Positions 1 to 5,741 of a stretch of DNA of 10,803 nucleotides are shown here, one piece after another. This DNA is from Firmicutes bacterium UBA3914 (GTDB lineage Bacteria; Bacillota; Limnochordia; Darwinibacteriales; Darwinibacteriaceae): the NCBI GenBank assembly GCA_002391385.1, contig DGEY01000041.1, positions 1 to 10,803 on the forward strand, in the 5' to 3' direction. A program made the translations under genes and the position numbers. The notes below the pieces were generated by a model. It was not told where the DNA came from. It worked only from the letters and a program-made list of their open reading frames with translations, and made no database searches. Position 1 is the stretch's first letter, and every line of letters starts with the position of its first letter.

Positions 1-57
1 CTGTTACCTGCTTTGTCAAGCATTCCCATCACCATATCGATTTTAGCATAAACCAAG

Positions 58-99
58 AACCCCCGCGATCCATAAACCATGGAAAACGCAGGGGTTTTT
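58..99 (+). terminator. Intrinsic terminator 1 (end of an upstream transcript)
   Basis: AACCCCCGCG at 58-67 pairs with CGCAGGGGTT at 87-96 with one C-A mismatch. Inside it TCCAT (69-73) pairs with ATGGA (79-83), making a two-part hairpin. A run of five T at 95-99 follows. This is the shape of a rho-independent terminator reading on the + strand. It implies that a + strand gene ends at or before the left edge of the window. Bases 1-57 show no coding signal that I can support. Confidence 0.65.
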
Positions 100-110
100 C
101 GACAGTCCGG

Positions 111-137
111 CGGCTTAGGATAACTAAGCCGTTTTTT
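111..137 (+). terminator. Intrinsic terminator 2, tandem with the first
   Basis: CGGCTTAG (111-118) and CTAAGCCG (124-131) form a perfect 8-bp stem with a 5-base loop, followed directly by six T (132-137). This is a textbook rho-independent terminator on the + strand. It comes only 12 bases after the first terminator, so transcription from upstream is firmly insulated from the sporulation genes that follow. Confidence 0.85.
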
Positions 138-147
138 GGTTATACTA
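118..147 (+). promoter_or_regulatory. Putative forespore (sigma-F/sigma-G type) promoter
   Basis: The -10 candidate GGTTATACTA (138-147) fits every position of the Bacillus sigma-F -10 consensus GGnnAnAHTR. Fifteen bases upstream is GGATA (118-122), which differs from the -35 consensus GYATA at one base. The same stretch also fits the sigma-G pattern fairly well (TATACTA against CATWHTA, spacer 18). The -35 element lies inside terminator 2. The predicted transcript would start near 154 and run into the PF04020 gene and spoVAF. Forespore expression of spoVAF is known in B. subtilis. The promoter itself is inferred from pattern only. Confidence 0.5.
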
Positions 148-188
148 CCCTCAGCAAATCAAGAAATGGGTGACAGGAGATGGATTGG

Positions 189-512
189 ATGGGTGCTGTT
201 ATACGTTTTATCGTTTCCGCTTTGGTGCTCATGTTGGTGGGTTTTATCCTTCCCGGCTTTAGAGCCCTCTCCTTCTTCCATGCCCTGTTTGCAGCGGTGG
301 TCATCGCCGTTTTGGGCTGGGTTGTGGAAAGCCTGCTGGGTCGAGCTGTCTCTCCCTACAGCAGGGGGATCGTGGGCTTTTTGGTTTCGGCGGTGATCAT
401 CTGGGCCGCGCAGTTCATCGTTCCGGGTATGGAGGTTTCGGTGATCGGAGCTCTGCTGGCAGCTTTTGTCATCGGTATCATTGATCTTTTCGTGCCCACC
501 ACCATACGCTGA
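189..512 (+). CDS. Small four-helix membrane protein, PF04020 (phage_holin_4_2 / YvlD-like)
   Basis: This 107-residue protein is almost wholly hydrophobic, with four predicted membrane helices at about residues 3-20, 27-47, 57-77 and 82-102. It has the repeated 'PGF/PGM' turns and the final 'DLFVPTTIR' type ending seen in PF04020. Despite the Pfam name, most members are chromosomal membrane proteins of unknown function, and nothing phage-like surrounds it. I chose ATG 189 over ATG 180 because AGGAG at 175-179 touches ATG 180 but lies nine bases before 189; the family also usually begins close to the first helix. It is the first gene after a putative forespore promoter and precedes spoVAF, so a role in the spore inner membrane is plausible but inferred. 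Family assignment is fairly sure; function is not. Confidence 0.8.
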   Translation: MGAVIRFIVSALVLMLVGFILPGFRALSFFHALFAAVVIAVLGWVVESLLGRAVSPYSRGIVGFLVSAVIIWAAQFIVPGMEVSVIGALLAAFVIGIIDLFVPTTIR

Positions 513-531
513 GGCACATTTCCCACTGCCT

Positions 532-571
532 CGCCCCGTGGAGCTCCGCTCCGGTCAGGGGCGGTTTTTTT
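532..571 (+). terminator. Terminator-like hairpin just ahead of spoVAF (possible attenuator)
   Basis: CGCCCC (532-537) pairs with GGGGCG (558-563). Within the loop GGAGC (540-544) pairs with GCTCC (548-552) around a 3-base turn. Seven T follow (565-571). The ribosome-binding site of spoVAF (GGGAG, 573-577) begins two bases after the T-run, leaving no room for a promoter between them. The hairpin would therefore reduce or gate transcription from the PF04020 gene into spoVAF. Confidence 0.7.
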
Positions 572-584
572 AGGGAGTGATGGT

Positions 585-2063
585 ATGCCCAAGGCTCGGT
601 TTGCCGTGTCCAAGAAGCTCGAAGAGAACCTGGAGGTGCTCAAGGAGGAACTCGGGTACGGGGTTACCTTCGATCTGGTCTTCCGCAGGCTGCGGGTGGC
701 CCACAAACAGGCCTGTTTGATCTTTTTTGATGGTTTTATCCAGGACGAAGCGGTGATCCATATCCTCAGGGCCCTGCAGGCGGTGCCCCGGATGGGGGTC
801 ACCCTCGCCGCCCTCCAGCAGGATCTAGAGAATGTGATACCCTACTTCGAAATGAGTATGGCCGACAGTTTAGAGGCCGCCATGGACCAGGTCCTTTCCG
901 GTGCCATGCTGCTGCTCATCGATGGCGTCCAGGAAGTTGTGGTGCTGGATGTGCGGCAGTACGTGGTGAGGGGTTCGGAAGAACCCACCCTGGAGAAGGT
1001 GACCCGGGGTTCCCGGGATGGGTTTGTGGAGACTGCCCTGTTCAACATCAACTTGATCAGGCGTCGGATCCGCGATCCCCAGCTGCGCTTTGAGGCCCTG
1101 CAGGTGGGGCGCCGCTCCAAAACGGATGTAATGGTGGGTTATATCGAAGATGTGGCCGACCCCAGCCTGGTCAACGAGGTGAAAAGCAGGATTGAGGCCA
1201 TCGACCGCGATGCAATTCCCATGGGCGGCAAAAACCTGGAGGAGTACATTCTGGGCACCGTGTTCAACCCCCTCCCGGTAACCCGCTATACCGAGCGGCC
1301 CGATGTGGCCGCGGCCCACCTTTTGGAAGGCCATGTGGTGATCATCGTGGATACCACTCCCTTTGCCTTGATCGTACCGGTAACCCTGTGGCACTTCACG
1401 CAGCACGCGGAGGAGTATTTTCAAAATCCTCCGGTGGGGACTTACCTGCGCTGGATCCGCACCGCTGGGATTATCGGTTCTTTGATCCTGCTGCCCCTCT
1501 GGTACACCCTGGCGGTGAGCCGCAACCTGCCTCCCTGGATCTCCTTTATCGGGCCGAAGGATCCGGGGCGTTTGGCCTTGTGGCTGCAGCTTTTGCTGCT
1601 GGAAGTGGGCTTGGATCTGATCCGCATGGCCCTGATCCACACCCCCGATTCCCTGGCCACTTCTTTAGGTATAGTGGGAGCCATTATCCTCGGCGATTTG
1701 GCCGTGTCCATCGGCCTGTTTACCGGAGAAGCCATCCTCTACACGGCCATCACCGCCATCTGCGGTTTTGCCACGCCCAGCATTGAGCTGAGCAACGCCC
1801 TGCGGCTCTTTCGCTACGTCCTTTTCTTGGGCGCGGTGGTGGGCGGGTGGTGGGGCCTGGGCGCAGGGCTCTTGGTTACGCTGCTCACCATGGGCTTGAC
1901 CAAATCTTTCGGTATCCCTTATCTGTGGCCTTTGGTTCCCTTTGACGGTCCGGCTCTGCTCAGGGTGCTGTTCCGCTATCCCATCCCCCAGGTGGCGGTA
2001 CGGCCCCGCCTTACCCAGCCCCAAGATCTGCGGGCCCAGAAAAGGGATCGCCCAAGGAGGTAG
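585..2063 (+). CDS. spoVAF: SpoVAF, GerA-family spore germination membrane protein
   Basis: This 492-residue protein belongs to the GerA family (PF03323). The N-terminal 240 residues form the soluble domain, with the family motifs RGSRDGFVETALFN (141-154), LIRRRIRDP (157-165) and VGRRSKTDV (174-182). The membrane domain follows, with hydrophobic segments near 250-270, 291-311, 328-350, 357-392 and 408-436. Several stretches are characteristic of SpoVAF rather than GerAA: YTERPDVAAAHLLEGH (235-250), QHAEEYFQNP (273-282), IHTPDSLATSLG (351-362) and GFATPSIELS (394-403). In B. subtilis SpoVAF sits in the spore inner membrane and is reported to amplify the germinant response as an ion channel together with FigP. 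ATG 585 has GGGAG seven bases upstream. No other spoVA gene is in the window. The last codons (AGG AGG) serve as ribosome-binding site for the next gene. Confidence 0.9.
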   Translation: MPKARFAVSKKLEENLEVLKEELGYGVTFDLVFRRLRVAHKQACLIFFDGFIQDEAVIHILRALQAVPRMGVTLAALQQDLENVIPYFEMSMADSLEAAMDQVLSGAMLLLIDGVQEVVVLDVRQYVVRGSEEPTLEKVTRGSRDGFVETALFNINLIRRRIRDPQLRFEALQVGRRSKTDVMVGYIEDVADPSLVNEVKSRIEAIDRDAIPMGGKNLEEYILGTVFNPLPVTRYTERPDVAAAHLLEGHVVIIVDTTPFALIVPVTLWHFTQHAEEYFQNPPVGTYLRWIRTAGIIGSLILLPLWYTLAVSRNLPPWISFIGPKDPGRLALWLQLLLLEVGLDLIRMALIHTPDSLATSLGIVGAIILGDLAVSIGLFTGEAILYTAITAICGFATPSIELSNALRLFRYVLFLGAVVGGWWGLGAGLLVTLLTMGLTKSFGIPYLWPLVPFDGPALLRVLFRYPIPQVAVRPRLTQPQDLRAQKRDRPRR

Positions 2064-2071
2064 CCGCCATC
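2054..2071 (+). promoter_or_regulatory. Ribosome-binding site deciding an ATC start
   Basis: AAGGAGG (2054-2060) is a near-ideal Shine-Dalgarno sequence. Eight bases after it is ATC (2069-2071), in frame with the following gene. The frame is open upstream back to a TGA at 1943 but contains no ATG, GTG or TTG before TTG 2135. TTG 2135 lacks a ribosome-binding site and would remove the conserved N-terminus. The spoVAF stop codon lies inside the site, so the two genes are probably translationally coupled. Confidence 0.65.
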
Positions 2072-2974
2072 AGACAGGTTGGGATTCCCCGTGCCTTTTA
2101 CTATTTCCACTACTACCCCCTGTGGCAGACTTACTTGGCTGAACTGGGTTTTCAGGTGGTCAGCTCGCCCTGGACCAATCAGGAGCTATTGGAACTGGGC
2201 CTGGCCTCCTGCGTGGACTGCGCCTGCCTGCCCTTGAAGGCCTATGTGGGGCATGTGCAGTTCCTGGTCCAGCAGGGACTCAGCCTGCTGTTTGTACCCC
2301 AGGTGGTCAGCCTTTTCCCCAAGGAATGGACCTGCTCCGTGCTCCTGGGGCTGCCTGATCTGGTCAAGCAGTATGTCCCTCCCTCAGTGCGGCTGCTCAC
2401 ACCTGTGCTGGATGCCCGGCGGGGCATCCACCAGCTGACCCTGCAATATCTGCACTTCGGGCTCCAGTGGGCAAGGCCCTCCCCAGTGCTCAGGGCCTGG
2501 CGTAAGGCCGTAAGGGCCCAGCGGACGTGGGAAAGGGCCTATCAGGCCGTAAGCTCCCCAGGGCGCTTTCGCTTACTGCTCCTCGGTCCGCGCTATCTCA
2601 CTGATGACCCTTACCTCAACGGAAATCTCCGGGAGAAGCTGCGGGACTTGGGGGCGGAAGTGCTGTGCCCCGCCGATTTTTCCGATGCCACCACCGCCGC
2701 AGCCTGCAGCCTTCTCCGCAAGCGTCCCTACTGGACCTGTACCCGCCGGTCCCTGGGCGCGTTGGCGCATGCTGTACCCCAGCTGGACGGGGTGGTGACC
2801 ATCTCCCCCTTTGGCTGCGGGGCAGAGGCCATGCAGGGCGTTCTGATTACCAGCCTCACGGGGACAAGGATCCCCCACTTGGAGCTCCATGTGGACGAGC
2901 ACACAAGCCCCGTGGGCCTGTTCACCCGGCTGGAGGCCTTTTGTGACCTTCTGGAAAGGAAAAGGAGCGGATGA
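2069..2974 (+). CDS. Acyl-CoA dehydratase activase-related protein, DUF2229 (COG3580-like)
   Basis: A protein of 301 residues if read from ATC 2069. It starts (M/I)RQVGIPRAFYYFHYYPLW, the usual N-terminus of DUF2229 proteins, which are distant relatives of 2-hydroxyacyl-CoA dehydratase subunits. Candidate iron-sulfur ligands are C53 in CLPLK, C89 before LGLPD and C250 in FGCG; C48 and C51 are extra. The C-terminus, HVDEHTSPVGLFTRLEAF (274-291), is mirrored in the next protein. Together with its two neighbours it probably forms a cluster-bearing reductase or dehydratase powered by the ATP-dependent activase. The substrate is unknown for this subfamily. It begins five bases after spoVAF and overlaps the next gene by four (ATGA). 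Starting at TTG 2135 would lose 22 conserved residues. The family is clear; the reaction is not. Confidence 0.82.
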   Translation: MRQVGIPRAFYYFHYYPLWQTYLAELGFQVVSSPWTNQELLELGLASCVDCACLPLKAYVGHVQFLVQQGLSLLFVPQVVSLFPKEWTCSVLLGLPDLVKQYVPPSVRLLTPVLDARRGIHQLTLQYLHFGLQWARPSPVLRAWRKAVRAQRTWERAYQAVSSPGRFRLLLLGPRYLTDDPYLNGNLREKLRDLGAEVLCPADFSDATTAAACSLLRKRPYWTCTRRSLGALAHAVPQLDGVVTISPFGCGAEAMQGVLITSLTGTRIPHLELHVDEHTSPVGLFTRLEAFCDLLERKRSG

Positions 2975-4083
2975 AGATCACCTTTCCCCACATGGGAAAT
3001 GTGTACATAGCTGTGGAAGCCTTTCTGCGGGGGCTGGGCCATGAACCGGTCACCCCGCCGCCCAGCAGCCGCAGGACTTTGGAGCTTGGCAGTTTTCACA
3101 GTCCGGCGGAGGTCTGCCTGCCCTTCAAAATCGCCCTAGGGAACATGCTGGAGGGAATGGCCCAAGGGGCGGAGGCGGTGCTCATGATCGGCGGTTGGGG
3201 CCCCTGCCGTTTGGGCTACTACGCCGAGATTCAGCGGCTGCTGCTGCAGGCCCTGGGCCGGGAGGTGGAGTTCATCACCCTCGAAGTGCCCCGGCGGCCC
3301 TATGCCCCTTACGCAGCTAACCTGCGCAAGCTCATCGCCCCCACGAGGTTCAGTTCCTTGGCCCGGGGCGCGGGTCTCAGCTGGGCTAAGCTCAAGGCGG
3401 TGGAAGAGCTGGAAGGCCTTGCCCTCAAGGTACGGCCCAGGGAGATGCGGCCCGGTGCCGCCACGGAGTATCTCCAGGAGCAGCTGGAACGTTTGCGTGC
3501 CGCCGAGACGGCAGCAGAGGTGGAAGAGCTCCGACAGGCGGCGCGCCGGGACCTCCCACAGCTTGCGGGCCGTGAACGGAACCAGCCCCTGCGCCTCGGG
3601 ATCGTGGGGGAGATCTATACGGTGGTGGAGCCCTTTGCCAATCTACGCCTGGAGGAGCGCTTGGGTTACCTGGGCGTGGAAGTGGTGCGCACCATCAGCT
3701 TGGTGGAGTGGGTGACCAACCACATCTTCAAAAAAGCGGCGGGCCTTTCCAGCCTGGCACCACTTAGGCGTTTGGCCGCCGGCTACCTGCGGGGTTTCAT
3801 CGGCGGCCACGGTTTAGAAAGCATCGCCCGCAGCGTGGCTTTGGCCAGGCAGAACCTGGACGGCATCATCCACATCCTTCCCCTATCCTGCATGCCCGAG
3901 ATTGTGGCCAGGGGAATTCTGCCGGGCCTCAGCAGGGAACAGGGGATCCCCGTGCTGTCCTTGGTGGTTGATGAGCATACGGCGGAAGCGGGCTTCCAAA
4001 CCAGGTTGGAGGCCTTTGTGGATTTGGTGGGGAGGAGAGTGGGGAGCCTTGGGCACAGGCAGAGCAGTGTATCTCGGAGTTGA
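2971..4083 (+). CDS. 2-hydroxyacyl-CoA dehydratase-like subunit (COG3581-like)
   Basis: This 370-residue protein is of the type annotated as 'acyl-CoA dehydratase activase-related', the usual companion of DUF2229 proteins. The N-terminus KITFPHMGN and the motifs CLPFK (C49), GGWGPCRLGYY (C79), GGHGLES (278-284) and LPLSCMPE (C307) are all typical. The three cysteines correspond in order to those of the preceding protein, and VVDEHTAEAGFQTRLEAF (332-349) repeats its C-terminal motif, so the two look like paralogous halves of one heterodimer. By analogy with HgdAB/FldBC, each subunit may bind an iron-sulfur cluster; this is inference. ATG 2971 overlaps the previous stop. Purine-rich AAAGGAG lies just ahead, though close. 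The 3' end overlaps the activase gene. The last 15 or so residues look poorly conserved. Confidence 0.82.
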   Translation: MKITFPHMGNVYIAVEAFLRGLGHEPVTPPPSSRRTLELGSFHSPAEVCLPFKIALGNMLEGMAQGAEAVLMIGGWGPCRLGYYAEIQRLLLQALGREVEFITLEVPRRPYAPYAANLRKLIAPTRFSSLARGAGLSWAKLKAVEELEGLALKVRPREMRPGAATEYLQEQLERLRAAETAAEVEELRQAARRDLPQLAGRERNQPLRLGIVGEIYTVVEPFANLRLEERLGYLGVEVVRTISLVEWVTNHIFKKAAGLSSLAPLRRLAAGYLRGFIGGHGLESIARSVALARQNLDGIIHILPLSCMPEIVARGILPGLSREQGIPVLSLVVDEHTAEAGFQTRLEAFVDLVGRRVGSLGHRQSSVSRS

Positions 4084-5032
4084 TGTGGGCAGCGTGAGCA
4101 CCAATTTCGTGCTGTTGGATGCCCAGGCGCCAGGTGCGGCGGTGGTTTGGAAGCAGTACCTGCGGACCCAAGGCGCGCCGCTGACCGCCTTGAAAACCGG
4201 CTTGAGCCTGCTGAAGGAGGCAGGTGATTGGGAGATCCGGGGAGTGGGTACCACCGGCAGCGGCCGGGAACTGGCGGGGGTGGTGCTGGGAGCCGATCTG
4301 GTGAAAAACGAGATCACGGCCCATGCCGCGGCGGCACTGAGCTGCGACAGTACCGTGGCCACCATCGTGGAGATCGGGGGCCAGGACTCCAAATTGATCA
4401 TCCTGAGGGATGGGGTGGTGGTGGATTTTGCCATGAACAACGTGTGTGCCGCGGGTACCGGCTCCTTTCTGGATCAGCAGGCCCATCGGCTGGGCATTCC
4501 CATCGATGAGTTTGGCGCCCTGGCCCTGCGCAGCAAGAATCCCGTGCGCATTGCCGGCCGCTGCACCGTTTTTGCCGAATCGGACATGGTGCATAAACAG
4601 CAGCTGGGCGTAGATCTGGCGGATATCGTGGCGGGATTGTGCGCGGCCATGGTGCGCAACTTTCTCTCCAGTCTCGCCAAAGGAAAAGAGCTGCGCCCCA
4701 CCGTGTTTTTCCAGGGAGGGGTGGCGGCCAATGCCGGCATGCGCCGCTTCCTGGAAGAGGCTTTGGGGTACGAAGTGTGCGTCCCGGAGCATTACGATGT
4801 GATGGGGGCCCTGGGCATTGCCCTTTTAGTTAAGGAATCCCTACAGGCGGCGGCCAAGACGCGTTTTTGCGGTTTCGAGAAGATCCTCCAGAGCGAAGTC
4901 AACACCCGCAGCTACCAGTGCCGGGGCTGTCCCAACGCCTGCGAGATCTCTGAAATTTGGCGCGAGGGAATCTTCCTGGCCAGCTGGGGAGCGCGCTGCG
5001 GACGGCAGGGCCGGGCTGAGCAGAGCAGTTGA
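4049..5032 (+). CDS. ATP-dependent acyl-CoA dehydratase activase (BadF/BadG/BcrA/BcrD family, HgdC-like)
   Basis: A 327-residue member of the ASKHA-fold activases (PF01869, COG1924). These homodimers bridge one [4Fe-4S] cluster and use ATP hydrolysis to push an electron at very low potential into a partner enzyme. Visible motifs: phosphate-binding LGVDVGSVSTNF (9-20), GVGTTGSGRE (65-74), IGGQDSK (109-115), the cluster cysteine C133 in NNVCAAGTGSF, the second, C172, in GRCTVFAESD, and FQGGVAANAGMR (221-232). A C-terminal tail has C291-x2-C294-x3-C298 and C317. I prefer TTG 4049 (GGAGGAG at 4031-4037); GTG 4067 is an alternative that begins right at the fold and lacks a ribosome-binding site. 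The open frame extends further upstream, but that part reads over the previous gene. The neighbours are its likely electron acceptors. Confidence 0.88.
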   Translation: MGTGRAVYLGVDVGSVSTNFVLLDAQAPGAAVVWKQYLRTQGAPLTALKTGLSLLKEAGDWEIRGVGTTGSGRELAGVVLGADLVKNEITAHAAAALSCDSTVATIVEIGGQDSKLIILRDGVVVDFAMNNVCAAGTGSFLDQQAHRLGIPIDEFGALALRSKNPVRIAGRCTVFAESDMVHKQQLGVDLADIVAGLCAAMVRNFLSSLAKGKELRPTVFFQGGVAANAGMRRFLEEALGYEVCVPEHYDVMGALGIALLVKESLQAAAKTRFCGFEKILQSEVNTRSYQCRGCPNACEISEIWREGIFLASWGARCGRQGRAEQSS

Positions 5033-5050
5033 GCTAAGTTCGGGCCCTAT

Positions 5051-5080
5051 CTGGCAGGAATCCCCTTTTTGTGCTACTAT
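5051..5080 (+). promoter_or_regulatory. Putative vegetative (sigma-A) promoter for the protease-scpAB genes
   Basis: TACTAT (5075-5080) is preceded by the extended -10 dinucleotide TG (5072-5073). CTGGCA (5051-5056), four of six matches to TTGACA, lies 18 bases upstream. A transcript would start near 5087, about 26 bases before the ATG of the protease gene. This is the only gap of note between the activase and protease genes. I see no terminator between them. Confidence 0.45.
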
Positions 5081-5112
5081 GAAGGGGAGTGGATAACTGG
5101 GAGGTTTTCTCG

Positions 5113-5730
5113 ATGCCGAGTCTCGAACAGATCATCCTGGCGGTACCAGCCATTCTTCTTGCCATCTCCTTCCATGAGCTCGGGCATGGCTATGTGGCCT
5201 ACAAGCTTGGCGACCCAACACCCAAGTACCAGGGGCGCTTAACACTGAACCCCTTGGCCCATCTGGATCCCCTGGGCACAATCATGCTCGTCCTCTTCCG
5301 CATCGGCTGGGCGAAGCCGGTAATGATCAACTCCCAATATTTCAAGAATCGGCGCCAGGGTACCCTGCTGGTGTCTTTAGCAGGCCCCATGGCTAACGTG
5401 CTCTTGGGCTGGTTTTTCTACAATGTGCTCAGGCTGGCCGCGCCTCGGCTACCGTATACCAGCTTTTCCAACACCCTCATGGTGTTTCTGCTGATCAACG
5501 TTAATGTAAATCTGAACCTTGCCGCCTTCAACCTCATACCTATTCCACCCCTGGACGGATCCCACATTGTCGCGGGGCTGCTGCCGCCGAAGGCGTCTTA
5601 TAGGTACGCTCAGCTGGCCCGTTATGGGCCTGTGCTTTTGGCTGTACTGCTCATCTCCGGCAGGGCCACTTGGATCATCAGTCCGATCTATCGCGTTTTG
5701 TCCCAGCTCTTGATGCGTTTATCCCTTTAG
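5113..5730 (+). CDS. Site-2 protease family intramembrane metallopeptidase (M50B)
   Basis: A 205-residue multi-pass membrane protein. The zinc-binding HExxH motif is HELGH (21-25), placed in the first helix (SFHELGHGYVAYKLGD). The third ligand lies in NLIPIPPLDGS (140-150, aspartate 148). Hydrophobic segments lie near 6-20, 55-64, 84-107, 121-146 and 170-195. This is the short, PDZ-free type common in Bacillota (YwhC-like), of unknown substrate, which probably cuts within the membrane. ATG 5113 has GGGAGG (5099-5104) eight bases upstream. An in-frame GTG at 5089 sits too close to the nearest purine-rich stretch, so I reject it. The gene precedes scpA by 11 bases, an arrangement familiar from many clostridia; a functional tie to ScpAB is not implied. 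Confidence 0.9.
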   Translation: MPSLEQIILAVPAILLAISFHELGHGYVAYKLGDPTPKYQGRLTLNPLAHLDPLGTIMLVLFRIGWAKPVMINSQYFKNRRQGTLLVSLAGPMANVLLGWFFYNVLRLAAPRLPYTSFSNTLMVFLLINVNVNLNLAAFNLIPIPPLDGSHIVAGLLPPKASYRYAQLARYGPVLLAVLLISGRATWIISPIYRVLSQLLMRLSL

Positions 5731-5741
5731 GTGGCGCTGCC

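Noticed and set aside
1..57. The tail of an upstream gene
   Set aside because: Two frames close with stops at 44-51, but the fragment is too short to show any recognisable protein; only the terminators suggest an upstream + strand transcript.
189..512. A prophage, suggested by the 'phage holin' family name
   Set aside because: No other phage gene, integrase or attachment site is nearby; PF04020 proteins are common chromosomal membrane proteins.
870..1640. A 256-codon minus-strand open frame opposite spoVAF
   Set aside because: It is rich in Gln, His and Gly with no recognisable domain, and lies wholly under a well-supported gene.
2120..2137. CTG 2120 or TTG 2135 as the start of the DUF2229 gene
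   Set aside because: Neither has a Shine-Dalgarno sequence, and both would cut off the conserved GIPR...Y/F-rich N-terminus.
3902..4048. An N-terminal extension of the activase from the longest open frame
   Set aside because: The extra residues are Trp/Arg/Pro-rich and read over the conserved C-terminus of the upstream gene in another frame; the family begins at VYLGVDVG.
3929..4792. A long minus-strand open frame (287 codons) opposite the activase gene
   Set aside because: The + strand frame carries all motifs of the activase family; the minus frame has low-complexity His/Gln/Gly-rich content typical of an antisense shadow in GC-rich DNA.
5670..5741. A longer ScpA starting inside the protease gene
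   Set aside because: The added residues are not part of the kleisin fold, and a good ribosome-binding site marks ATG 5742.
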